Assembly (NCBI GenBank): GCA_958496175.1
Contig: OY292276.1
Coordinates: forward strand, 17,192,001-17,256,000
Direction: 5' to 3'
DNA length: 64,000 nucleotides
DNA from: Sisyra terminalis
Taxonomy: Eukaryota > Arthropoda > Insecta > Neuroptera > Sisyridae
The notes beneath the pieces are model-generated. The model was not told the DNA's origin. It made no database searches and saw only the letters and a program-made list of their open reading frames with translations. Each line of letters starts with the position of its first letter. Positions within the stretch are counted from its first letter, which is position 1. Below, piece after piece: positions 38,601 through 49,339 of the stretch. Both the position numbers and the translations under genes were made by a program.

Positions 38601-39777
38601 CCGTACTGTGCTACATTTTCCAAACGTGAATTCTAAATTAATTTAAAACAAATATAAAAAAATACACATCCACTACAAACTGCTATTTATTAAACGTTAT
38701 TTTCCAAATTTCAACCTTTAACTTTCAGTCTTAAAAAGTTATAAATAAATCAGTCAAAAAATAATTTTATTTTACATAAATATTTTATTACATCTTTGTC
38801 GCTTTTTTTCTCTACGTATTGATCGATGTCATATCTATATTTTATGCAAATTGAAATATATTCTTTTATAAACTATGACATTTTCAATAAAATATATATG
38901 TTTATAATATAGAGATTGAATTTATTCAAAATTATTTTGAATCAAACAAATCTCAATGTATTTATATACATACAAAAGTTTCTAACCTTATCCTTATCAA
39001 CAAAAGCAAAACTTATTCCCTATTATATGTAATTCACAAAAGGAAAATATCAAGGATATAAATTTAAGTTTGAAAGTTTATTCGGTTGGAGTTTTGAATA
39101 CTTTTTTTTATTTTACTTTTTATTGCAGTTGTTTTATGTTCAAAATTTCTACCCTTTATTTGAGTGTCCTTCATTTTTTGCACACTTCTCGAATTTCCAA
39201 TTTTCCGATTTTCAATTTAATTTAATATCAGTTCGATGTGTAATTAATTTGATAGTTTAACCAATTCATTTTATATTGGTGAATCACTGACATTTACCTT
39301 TCAATATTAACAAATATTATAGACACTATTGATTTTCGGTTTCCGTTTGATTACTATTTGTTTAGTGACGCAACTTATCATAAATTTCATATAATTAAAT
39401 TTCAAATTATTAAAGTAACATATTTGCATAGATCATATTAAAAGAGCATTTTTTATTATACCTTCATTTTCAGTAAATTATAACACAATATTAAAACTGC
39501 AAAATTAATTAAGAGATACTTTTATTGTTTCATCAGTGTATAGTAATGGAAAGGTGTAGCAAAACGGGGCCGATCTTTTTAGTCATATATATCAAAGAAT
39601 TGATATATTGATAATTGATAAAAGCATAGCATTATAAATATTATTTACATATTTAAAAAAATAATGGTTTATTTTAGTTATTTGCAAAACAACAGTAGAA
39701 AAACGAACCAAAAGTAAGTAGATATTAGCCTTCATAATATTGATATGCTGCAGACGAAATCGTGGAAAGCAGTTATA

Positions 39778-40736
39778 TTAGGTTGGCGGGAAAGTTCTGT
39801 CGTCTTTTAGGTTTAGCGTTTTCCTGATGAAAGACAATTCCTTTTCTATTGGCCAAAATCGGTCGTTTTTCTTTGATAGCCGCATTCAATTTATCAAGCT
39901 GATTACAGTAGACACTCGCATTGATGGTCTACCCCTGTTTGAGTAGCTCGTAGTAAATCGGACCTCTTCTATCCCACCATAAACAAAGCATAAATTTTCT
40001 TTGACGAAGATCTGGTTTTGGAGTCGTTTTGGCGGATGTTCCAGGTTTGCAATAAACTTTTTTTCTCCTAACATTCTCGTAGAGTATTCACTTTTCATCT
40101 CCTGTAATGATTTTGTCTAAAAACGGTTCCACACTGTTTCTAATAAGAAGAGACGAACAGATTCTCATACGATCTGATAGGTTTTTTTCGGTCAAATCAT
40201 GTGGAATCCAAATACTCTGCTTCAAGGTAAATCCAAGTTGTTTTATGTGGTCTTCAACAGTAGAATGATGAACGCTGAACTCCTTTGATATTTCTCTATT
40301 AGTCAGATGTGGGTTAGTCTCCAGCATTGACCGCAAAATTCCATTATCGACCTTGGATGGCCTTCCAGATCGAAGATCTTCTTTGAGCGTGAAATCCCCG
40401 AAACGAAATTTGGCAAATCATCTTTGACAGGTTCGAATATTAACCACATCATTTCCAAACGTGTCACAAATGTTTTACATGCAATCGATTCGTTGCTTCC
40501 TCTCTGGAACTCGTACAAAATGCAATGTCGTAAATGCACTTTATCCACTGCCATCTTGATGGGTCTGTACTTCTCAAGTAACTGACGAAAAAATTTGAAA
40601 TTGGTTCCGTTATATCCCACGAGCCATGCGCTAAACAATAAGACCCTATATGACTCATTTTACCTGCTCGTTTTTCTCTTACAGTCAAAAACACTTCAAA
40701 CGCAGTAAATACGACAGAACTTTCCCGCCAATGTAA
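39778..40736 (-). mobile_element. Internally deleted mariner transposon (959 bp) with intact ends
   Basis: Both ends carry the inverted repeat TTA..TTGGCGGGAAAGTT continuing CTGTCGT, with only two differences (GG versus CA) in 27 positions. TA flanks both sides (39776-39777 and 40737-40738), the mariner target duplication. Full-length mariners are about 1.3 kb; here the left end follows straight after the first part of the catalytic domain, so roughly 350 bp of the 3' coding part are gone. It could be mobilised only in trans. The right flank is a Jockey-like RT fragment. Confidence 0.92.
39800..40556 (-). pseudogene. Truncated mariner transposase
   Basis: Starting near 40554 (MAVDKVHLRHCILYEFQRGS), the helix-turn-helix, linker and second DNA-binding motif (NPHLTNREISKEFSVHHSTV) are present, followed by the segment around the first catalytic Asp (FLDKIITGDEK). 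At least two frameshifts separate three open segments (40556-40303, 40336-40088, 40098-39886). The frame reaches the second-Asp region, where FHQEN replaces the usual FHQDN, and then runs into the terminal repeat. The third acidic residue and the C-terminus are deleted. Confidence 0.88.
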
Positions 40737-40925
40737 TATTTCATAAGCAATCAATAGACTTCCAGGTTTCGAAATCATGATTACTTTTGCCTCCTTCCAA
40801 ACTACTGGGTAGTGGCCTAGCCTCAGGATGGCGTTAAAAATAAAAAGGATTGCTCGTAAGCCTTCTATTGGCAGTTCCTTAATCATTTTGATCGACAGTA
40901 AATCGTACCCTGGAGCTTATTATTT
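40737..40925 (-). pseudogene. Jockey-type LINE reverse transcriptase fragment
   Basis: The minus strand reads APGYDLLSIKMIKELPIEGL, then FIFNAILRLGHYPVVWKEAK and VIMISKPGS. This is the start of the RT domain of Jockey-clade LINEs (family pattern KAPG.D.I, LKELP.KG, FNA.LR..YFP..WK.A.VI.IPKPGK). The sequence stops matching at the mariner boundary, and I could not find its continuation on the other side of the mariner. Confidence 0.8.
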
Positions 40926-41032
40926 ATTTTTTATTGAAATTTGTATATATCTTGGAAGTTTCATTATTGTTTTTACCAACTGTACGGTGTTTACAAAAAT
41001 AAATTATGACAACGGTAATTATTAACAAAGTT

Positions 41033-41150
41033 AAAACAATTTTTACGAACGCCTGAAGAAGGCTCAATAAAGGAGCCGAAACGTTGCATGTAATAAATAA
41101 AGTTTTAACCGATTTTTTTTGATCCTAGTCCTCTGAGCATTTTATAAATC
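41033..41150 (+). mobile_element. Penelope-like tail with hammerhead-like core
   Basis: CTGAAGA at 41053-41059 is followed by one A, a GGCTC/GAGCC hairpin and GAAAC (to 41082). The downstream sequence ends TTGATCCTAGTCCTCTGAGC ATTT. The last part recurs at about 47275-47300 (GATCCTAGTCCTCTGAATAT), so it is a repeat terminus. It abuts the CTAG end of the second Helitron at 41153. Confidence 0.55.
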
Positions 41151-41152
41151 AA

Positions 41153-43164
41153 CTAGCTGACCCAGCAAACTTCGTACTGCCTAACATGCAATGAACGTAG
41201 TGTTTTATAAATTAATATGTTAGTTACACTTAGTTTAAATTATCAATAATAAAATGAACAAAATTAATATACTAATACTTCATTAGAATAATAAATATAT
41301 AAAAATAAAATAAAAATTATATAAAAATAAATCAATTATTTCCATTGCAAGTCAACCAACACATTTCGTCGGCCTAAAGTGTTAAGCTGCTAAGTTCTTT
41401 TTAACAATTTCTTCAGGGAAAGAATAAAAAAGTGAATATAAGCCACATAAAGCTACATAAAGCAGATTTCCGATTCATTTTGCATATTAAGAAATTTTTA
41501 TATTTAATTAGATTTATCAGTTTGTGATTTTATAGAATTTTTTATTCCTTCCTATTAGAACAAAAAAACAAAAAAATTTAAAAGTGAACTTAGCAGATTG
41601 AGAATTTAGGCTGAGAATTTGCTTTATTGAAGCTATGTATTTGGGTTCATGCGTTGCCCTCGGATTGATTCTCTCCATTGAAGCATCTTGCCATTACATT
41701 GACATGCAAAGTTTGTCAAATCAGATATCTTCAGCATAAAAAACAAAGTAGCGGTAGTAGACCAATTAGAGCTTGAAAAATTACGGGACCGATTATGATG
41801 ATATATGATTTGTTAGATTCGTCTTCCTTCCGAATAGCAGAATAACTATTAACATATCTTAACAATTCGCGGATAAAAATGAATAAAATGAGTTTTTAAA
41901 TAAATTAGGCTTGGCATTTTACGCAATTGGCAGTTCACGTCACCCACACTTATATGTAAATTTAATATTGTCGGTAATTTTTAAGAAACGCATATAACCA
42001 TTGAAACCATTGGAAGTTCGACGCAATGACTGACTTTGTTTTGAAGGCGCAATGATTTTACTGATTGGCGATTTCTCCCAAACATTGCCAATCATTCCAA
42101 GTTTAGATTCTGCCAATAAAATATACTCCTGCTTAAAATCATAAAATTTGTGACACAATGTAAAAAAATTTCAGCTGGCAATATGAGTTGCGATGCAGAA
42201 TGATCCATCTACTGAAGAATTTTCCAAACAATTTTTGAATCTCGGTAATGGTAGTGTTCTTGTCGACGACTTAAGCATATTGACTTAATTTCCTTCGAAT
42301 TTTGTCTCATTCAAAAATTTTACTTAATTCCTAGCTTTTTTATAAAACAGCAGGATAACGTTTAAATCAGTTTAATTGGATTAAAAATTCAAACCAATAA
42401 CACGGCTATTACCGATATTCATTCATTTCTAGGATAAATCTTCTGCAGATCAATCGTTCAGCAATGCAATTCTTATGTTTTTTTTCCAGGTGAAGTTTCT
42501 CCATATGGTTCCATAAATTTGATAATTTAAGGCAAGCATTTATTTTTTAAACAGAAGTCGATCCTTAATGTCTGAAGTCGTCCACTTCTGCAATTCGAAA
42601 TGCAGAACGACTAATCTGGAAAAGTGTTTTCCAAACAATTTATCGATATTGGTAATGGGAAAATTTCTGTTGACACATCATCGGGATACATTATTTTCCC
42701 TACCAATTTTTGCCACTTTACTAAGTTAATGGTGATCCCAAACTTTGCTCAAAATTACAAAAATTCCACGTACTGCGTTGTGATACATAATAAATGCAAA
42801 ATGAAATGCCAAAATGACGTGGACCTACAATTTTTTTGCTTGCAATACTCTTCAAAAATATTATTTAAATAATTATTTTAACACAAATTATATAAATAAA
42901 AACGTCAAATTTATACGTCGCTAAGCTTTTTCCAAATAAATCACAGGAATCGATGATTACAAATAATATTAGACGTAAAAAGCAAGTAGGCGTAAAATTT
43001 ATAAATAAATAAATTCATTGTTAAAACAAATTATTCGAATTTTTCTCGCCGTAAAAACCATCCTTGAACTCCAACGAACATTTAAAAAAAAAATTGGCCA
43101 AATTGGTCCAGGCGTTGTTGAGTTATGCGCTTACCAACACATTTTGCGATTCATTTTTATATTA
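41153..43164 (-). mobile_element. Helitron, copy 2, minus orientation
   Basis: The 3' end (minus strand) is GCTGGGTCAGCTAG followed by T, nearly identical to copy 1 at 7596. The two copies align over about 1.7 kb inward, including CATGCGTTGCCCTCGGATTG and GCCATTACATTGACATGC. The 5' side is different from copy 1: minus strand TAATATAAAAATGAATCGCA then AACTCAACAACGCCTGGACC AATTTGGCC, another common insect Helitron start, with the initial TC mutated. The element is about 2.0 kb, non-autonomous, with no Rep domain. Confidence 0.75.
42170..42870. pseudogene. Shuffled helicase fragments in Helitron copy 2
   Basis: The same +/-/+ arrangement as at 8380-9480. + at about 42190: AMQNDPSTEEFSKQFLNLGN. 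- at about 42570-42430: KINACLKLSNLWNHMEKLHL. + at about 42625: FSKQFIDIGNGKISVDTSSG then YIIFPTNFCHF. Frames are broken by indels. Sharing of the rearranged order by two copies with different 5' ends shows that the shuffle predates their spread. Confidence 0.75.
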
Positions 43165-44744
43165 ATCAATAATTAATAATCTTGAGACGACCTAGAAACC
43201 ATCGGTTATTTTGTAAAACTTATAAAAACACTAATGGAATTTCTCAAATTTTAAGTTAGTCGCAAAAAAGGATTGCAAGTATTGCTGTAATATAATTAGT
43301 AATAAATCACCCACAAAGCACTAAAAATTCATTACAGTTTGTATGGTCTAGTTACAACGAAGAAACGGAAAAGTTGGCATAACTTCTACGATAGACGATT
43401 CAAAGAAGAATAATTTAAACAAATTACCTTTAACCAGATTGAAAGTTTGAAATGAAAAAAAATATATGTTTTACGAATAAAAATGAAAAATATTACTGTT
43501 GCCTGCTATGAAAAGGAACAAATTGTGAATTATCTCACGTAAGCTTAACAGTGATAAAGTTTAGTTCATTTAAGTCGAGCTACTACCTAAAAGTTTGCTC
43601 GGTTCATTTCTATATTATACTAGACTCGGGAATATAAGAATATCAAAGTTTATAAATGTATTTATAATCTTAGAGTTTCATTCGCATCAAATACTATAGC
43701 AGTAAATGATAACATAAAATTAATACAATGCATAGATGCCTATTTGGATTTAGCTCAACAATATTCGTTTTAGAGAGTCTCGTTTACTATATACTCAACT
43801 ATATTATACTACTTAATTATTTCCTTATCCTATCTTCGTTTTGTCTTAATCTTTTACTCTAATTACCATTGGATCTTAGTGTTCCACTTACTTATTAATG
43901 TTATTCTTCGAACTAGAGTGAAATCTAATTTAGATTATCTTCGAATAACAATATAAACAAACACGGGGACAATGTGAAACTCATTGTATGTATTTTCCAA
44001 GAAACTAGAACTTTTTTGTCTTTAATCTCTATATATATATATATATATATAAGTTTTACGAAATTTCTTAGATTTATTTCAAAACTTTGAGACGTTTGGT
44101 AAAGGAAAAGGCACGTTTTTAATTACTTTAACCCAAAAACAAAACATAAGATTGCTTTTAAAGATTGATTAATCCTTTCTTCACTTTTTAATCGCGCTAA
44201 TCAATTCCATATTTCCATCAAATATAATATGGTAGATATTAAAAGCCAATTTTTACAAAAAGTTATAGTTTTCATACTTATATTTTTTTTACTATCTACT
44301 TTTCTCATACATCGATTGATTTAAATTACTAAAGTTTTAAATATTATTGACAATTAGAATGAAGCAATCCTGATAAATATTTAACAATATAGATTTTCGC
44401 TTTTTTCATCCTTATTTCAAAAAAGGATAACAGTTTATGATAAAGTTGTCTATCAAGTTAAGGTAGTAGCCGTTAAGCTGTTTTAGATTCATGAGTTGAT
44501 CGCCAATTGCTTTGAATTCAAATAAAACAAGTTTTTATAATTCTAGTTTGAGGGATGTTTTTTTAAATTTCTCAGCACTGCATCCTAGGACGATAATTGT
44601 TCCGCTCTAGCTGTATTCCATGATTATACAAATGGTTATTATACAAATGATCCGATTTACTTCTGAGATAAAACTCAGTTGGCATCAATTTTATAACCAC
44701 TATTATTAATTATATTCATAACTCACATTCAGATTGCTCTAAAG

Positions 44745-44947
44745 CAGCGTTTCTTAATCCGGGGTGCCTGCACCCCTAAGGATGCGAGAGAAGCCCCTAA
44801 AAATATAAATTATGAATTTCGCATTAATAAATTTCGCAAAAAATGTATGTTTCTGAACTAAAAAACCAAACACATTTTTCAATGGGGTACAAAGACTTAT
44901 TTTCAGATTCAAGGGGTGCGGTTCGCTTAAAAGGATAAAAAACACTG
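44745..44947. mobile_element. hAT-type MITE, 203 bp
   Basis: The left end is CAGCGTTTCTTAATCCGGGG and the right end GGATAAAAAACACTG. The flanks CTCTAAAG (44737-44744) and CTCTAGAG (44948-44955) form an 8 bp target duplication with one mismatch. Subterminal GGGGTGC on the left is echoed by AAGGGGTGCGG near the right end. No coding capacity. Confidence 0.8.
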
Positions 44948-45602
44948 CTCTAGAGCAACTATGCCTATCCTGGTGTCCGAGGACCACTAAAGTCTCGAGC
45001 ATCTCAAAAAAAAAAAAAAAAGGAGAGGTGCGAAAAATTTCAGGTGATCCGTGAAGACCATCGTCTAGCGATCTAGGTGTAATTTAGGGGTTTATTGTTA
45101 AAAAAGGTTGGAAAAAACTATCCTAAAGATCTGAAGCAACTTTAAACCAAATATAAGCAGTCAAATGGGACATAAAAATCAATTTCCTTCTCCTTTTTCT
45201 GTCATATCCTGCATTAATCCCAATGACGAGAAGATGTTTCTTCAGATAACAACGTTCTATTAGCAACCAAATTTCTTTCTTTCTCAAGTTTAGAAACCTT
45301 TTTTCGTGTTATTTTTTTCAAATTTTTCCTTATCATACTCAGTAATCGATTTAAGCCTAGGCCCATAAGTGACCTGTAAGGGCCTAGGGCGGCATGATTT
45401 TAGAAGCAATAAAATTTTCAAAATCCTAACATTTTAGGGGCGAAATAATTTACTGACAATTCAAATTTAATTATTGATTTGAGCTTGTTTTGGTATGGAT
45501 GTATGGAGCATTTTCAATAAAGTATATACAAATTTTATTTCATGAAATTTACTTAAATGATAAATTTATATAATCAAAATAAGATTTTTTCGCTGACTTT
45601 GA

Positions 45603-46042
45603 ACAATTATACTGTGTATAAAATATATAGAATATATAGAATACATTGCGGTCCAATTTATGTAGTATAATTTAATATAATAATATATGAAAATCATATC
45701 ATAGACATAAATTTGAGCAGAAGTTCAAACAAAAATATTCGTAACGTATTGCCCAGATACGTATTTCGATTGCCAAGCAATCTTCCTCAGTGGTCATCAA
45801 TTAGTTTGGATCACTCCGTAACTGCTATGTGATAATTCATTCATTTGTGAAGTTACGGAGTGATCCAAACTGAGGAAGTTTGCTTGGCAATCGAAATATG
45901 TATCTGGGTAATACGTCACGAATATTTTTGTTTGAACTTCTGTTCAAATTTATGTTTATGGTATGATTTTTATATATTATTATATTAAATTATACTACAT
46001 AAATTGGACCGCAATATATTCTATATATTGTATACACGGTAA
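45603..46042. repeat. Large inverted repeat, arms about 190-230 bp, with hammerhead-like cores
   Basis: The left arm begins ATTATACTGTGTATA and contains GCGGTCCAATTTATGTAGTA; the right arm contains TACTACATAAATTGGACCGC and ends TATACACGGTAAAT. The inner parts pair as well (AGTTTGGATCACTCCGTAACT with AGTTACGGAGTGATCCAAAC). Each arm holds CTGAGGA, one A, a GATTGC/GCAATC-type hairpin and GAAAT: + strand at 45870-45896 and minus strand starting at 45790. A 13 bp insertion breaks the left arm. It is a foldback of two Penelope-like tails. Confidence 0.8.
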
Positions 46043-46744
46043 ATTTGTAGGAACTGTGAAACTTCTTGCTAAAATCGATCCTTTTTTGTTACAACATTTA
46101 AAATCGTATGCAAATTCTGGTAGTCGAAATACGTCATATTTATTTAAATCATTCCAGTATCCTGTCGATTAAGAACAAACTTTAGCAGATAAATATATTC
46201 ACAGATATAATCTATTTAAACTTCATTACAAAAAATGAAGATATTCGCTTCGCACAAAATATATGGAAAACATTGCACTCTCGGAATCTTAGAGATGTGT
46301 ACCTTAATGTTAACTTTACCTTGTGCGTTTTTTTAGTCTAAATGACAAATTGTTCAGGAGAAAAATATTTTTCCACTCTAGAAAAGATGAAAAGCTACTA
46401 TCGTGTTAGTATTGGCCAAAATAGGCTTAATAACCTAAATTTATTATCTATTGAAATTTAATTAGTGCAAAAAATCGATTACGTTGATATAATCAAAATT
46501 GTTGCGTAAGCCAAAGCTAGGGAGAGGAAATTAATATTTTTATCTTAAGTGAAGCGGGAAAAAAACTTTGAGTTATATTAAACTTTGAAAATAAAATTAT
46601 TGGATTAATATGTTCCAAGAAGTATTCCATTAAGTATTTGATTTGAAAATTAAATGTTTTTTCTTGGTTACCTACTAGATATGAAGCAAAAACGGTGAAA
46701 TATTGAAGGGAACCTAGGGCGGTTTCGGACTTAAATCCGCCATT

Positions 46745-47000
46745 TATCATACCTGTTAAAAACCTTTCTCTTGAGTAGTTTGTCCATGGTTTTCTTTATT
46801 CACCCTAAATTTCCTCAAATTGGTGATCCAATGCTTCGCACTTCAACATGTTCATAACTAGTTTTGGACTCACTTCAACCAGCCTTTGCCAAACTGGCAG
46901 TTTCATATTCCCTCTAATCCTATTATAATCTGGCACCCAAGTGTAATCTTTTTAACTATCACCTGATCAGAGATCAGTCGTTGGCATTCCCACATGAATT
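46745..47000 (-). pseudogene. LINE RNase H domain fragment
   Basis: The minus strand reads WECQRLISDQVIVKKITLG then WVPDYNRIRGN, close to the RNase H pattern of Jockey/R1-type LINEs (NKVTL.WVPGHSGI.GNE). It continues PVWQRLVEVSPKLVMNMLKC with no clear match. Two in-frame stops follow. The assignment depends on one motif and is moderate. Confidence 0.5.
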
Positions 47001-47262
47001 TGGAAAGCAGTCAAAACTTATATTATGATATAACATTAATATTTTTTTGCATTTAATTTTTATAGTTAGTTGAGCTTTTTAAACTGAAAATTTAAGAAGA
47101 TAAAGAATTTGCTTTGAAACTTTAAAATCAATCGTTACAATGCTTTAAATAATTGAAAATCATTCATAGACAATTTTGCAATCATCAAAACATAGACATA
47201 TTATTGTAGAGTTTCAGATCCTCGATGATCATAAATTGGTAAAAATATTCACTAATTTATAA

Positions 47263-47325
47263 ATAAATAATTATTTGATCCTAGTCCTCTGAATATTTTT
47301 ATTAATTTATCATAAACATATTGTT
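47263..47325 (+). mobile_element. Short fragment of the tail seen at 41033-41150
   Basis: TTTGATCCTAGTCCTCTGAA then TATTTTTATTAATTTATCA matches the 3'-most part of the Penelope-like tail at 41120-41150. Only the terminal 35-40 bases are shared, as expected for a 5'-truncated retroelement insertion. Confidence 0.45.
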
Positions 47326-47725
47326 TTCTAAAAGCCTTTTTTTCCAAAATAAAATTAGTCTTACAAATTTTAAAATAAAGAGCTAACAAAGAGAACCACT
47401 TAAGAAAGACATCTTTATGAAAATGAAATTAAAAGTAGTGTCTGTAAAATAAACGATAAGAAAATACTTTCTTAATCTTTGATTTCAGTTTTATCAAATT
47501 ACTTTACGATTTTTTTTTTAAATTTAGAAGAAAAGTGCTAGAATTTTTTTTTTCAAATTTTCTATCGAACAATAGATCAAAAGAAATACAGACTTATTTT
47601 TCTCTAAGAAAAATTTCTATTTCTATTAGGATTTCAGAGGGTGGCGCTTTTTATCCCGAGAGAGTTCCCCTATTTTTTTTTCTTTTAATTTAATATACTA
47701 AACTGATTAAATTTGACGTCAACAG

Positions 47726-48000
47726 GTGAAGGAGTACGAATTAAGTGAAGTATTTCATCATGCTGAAGATGAACGTCGCTACGAAGTATTAAAAATGGAC
47801 CAACTTACCGGCAATAGCATTAATGTTCTTAATGGAAATGGAAATGGAAATAACGATATTGAGCTAGCTATTGAGGAAGAACGGGAAGAACAGGAAAATC
47901 ATCCTCGACATCGTGTCGTCCCATCTTTTCCACCGTCACTTCTACCGACATCAAAAACGTTCGTTACATCCAATCACTTGTACAACCAAATATTTACGAG
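47726..48000 (+). CDS. mspo: M-spondin exon: acidic linker after Spondin_N
   Basis: 91 codons plus two bases (phase 2), from an AACAG acceptor to a CGAG/gtaaat donor. It encodes VKEYELSEVFHHAEDERRYE, then an NGNGNGNN run encoded by GGAAAT repeats, an acidic IELAIEEEREEQENH stretch and a Pro/Ser-rich end (VVPSFPPSLLPTS). KEYELSEVFHHAEDERRYE directly follows the Spondin_N end, as in insect M-spondins; the rest is low-complexity and likely disordered. Reading past the donor meets a stop after one codon, which supports the splice site. The two spare bases (AG) join C of the next exon to give Ser. Confidence 0.9.
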
Positions 48001-48887
48001 GTAAATTTAATTTAATCGATATTTTAATTATATAAATAACCCAAACACAACTCCGTTCCCATTTTTATTGAGTACATCTCCGTAATTCAAGAAAATTGTA
48101 TCACATTTTCCTATGTCAATTCCACATTTTATCCATTTCTATTTAACTTTTCGCAAATAAGTTTCAACAATACAAAGATTTTTTTTCTCATTCTTTATTT
48201 CATTTGAGAATTATTCATTTACCTGTGCACGAAACACGGATGTGTTTAATTAAAATAACGGGAAACATCATACAGCTTATTTAAGCAGCAATACTAAACA
48301 ACGAGAAAATTTACTCGAGCTTCATATTCTATTATGAAAATGTTTGCACAAGATTGAGTGCATTTAAATCTTCCACCTGCTGTCGTCGTGCAATAAATTA
48401 TTAAAATTCATTCCGATTTCCTTATTTTTCGTTACAATTACGAAATAAAGTATTTTAACTCAAGTTTCTTAGAAATTCTGCATATATATTCACCAACGAC
48501 GTTAAATAACTCAGCATTCAAACATGACTGCATTGAAATGTAAATGTAAATAAGTAAAATCTGTTATTGTAATCCAATTAAGTTGTTGAACAATTTTTCA
48601 TGCTTTTCCATTGAGACATAAGAAAAGTAAAGCTGTCAACTTCAATTCTAGAAAAGTTATTTACTGAAAAAAGGGTATAGAATATAACAAATAAACTAAT
48701 GTATATTTTAGATAATAAAGCTTTTAAAAAGCTCTTGTCACATAAATACTTTGTACAAAAAATGCTTATTTCATATTTGCATTTATATTATTTATTTTTG
48801 GTAAATTTAGAATCTTAAACATTAAAATCATGATCTATATATTTTGGTTTTTAATTATTTTGTTTAACAATTTTTTCACTTTTGTTG

Positions 48888-49037
48888 TTTACCGTCGCTT
48901 TATAACGACCAAGGTCTTTAGCGACTCTAGGACTTAAAAAATCCATTCATTGAGAAATATCGAAATTTCACTCGATAGAAGACTGGAACCCAACATTTTT
49001 TGAGAAGTCACTTTGACCATTCGGCCACTAGGGGCTT
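48888..49037 (-). mobile_element. tRNA-derived SINE, copy 3 (best preserved head)
   Basis: The minus strand starts AGCCCCTAGTGGCCGAATGG TCAAAGTGACTTCTC (A-box region like tRNA-Ser/Leu) and has a B-box-like GGGTTCCAGTC at about 48992-48982. It continues ATCGAGTGAAATTTCGATAT then CTAGAGTCGCTAAAGACC and GTTATAAAGCGACGGTAAA. The head, a body with a near-palindromic ATCGAGTGAAATTTCGAT, and the conserved tail define the family shared with 17905-18295 and 33122-33258. Confidence 0.8.
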
Positions 49038-49339
49038 TGTTTAAAAATTATCTTGGCTAAAATTTGTATGGCTTAAAAAATACCCAATATTTAGTGAGAA
49101 AAACCGTGAGAACAAAATCTTTTGAGGCAAAAATTTTTTTACCAAAACACAGAGAAATCCTAAAAACAAATATTCGTAGAACTAGAAAAAGTCTATCAAA
49201 GTATATAAAAAGGAGACCTATAAACAAACCAATATGAAGAATAAGATTGATACAAAACGATAAGAATCTTTTTGGATATTGAAACAACAAAAAAAAGTTC
49301 TTGAAATCCTCCTGCTTAATTCCAAATTAGTAAGGGAAA

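Larger units (their letters stand above)
22362..47725 (+). other. M-spondin intron (25.4 kb), rich in mobile elements
   Basis: Phase 0 intron, gtaatg donor to AACAG acceptor, by far the longest of the gene. Elements with support are listed separately. Stretches in which I see nothing beyond AT-rich sequence and short microsatellites are 22.4-23.7, 24.5-27.3, 28.0-32.0, 32.7-33.1, 33.3-34.8, 35.7-39.7, 43.2-44.7, 46.05-46.7 and 47.33-47.7 kb. Short TA runs lie near 44030-44051 and 29100-29170. Confidence 0.8.

Noticed and set aside
40464..40886. A single 140-codon minus-strand gene
   Set aside because: It is an accidental join of the mariner end with a Jockey-like RT fragment; the two halves belong to different elements.
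44030..44052. Short TA run considered as a promoter
   Set aside because: It is a plain dinucleotide repeat in an intron.
45340..45440. GGGCCTAGGGCGGCATGATT stretch resembling a transposon interior
   Set aside because: No paired terminus or duplication was found, so there is too little to call.
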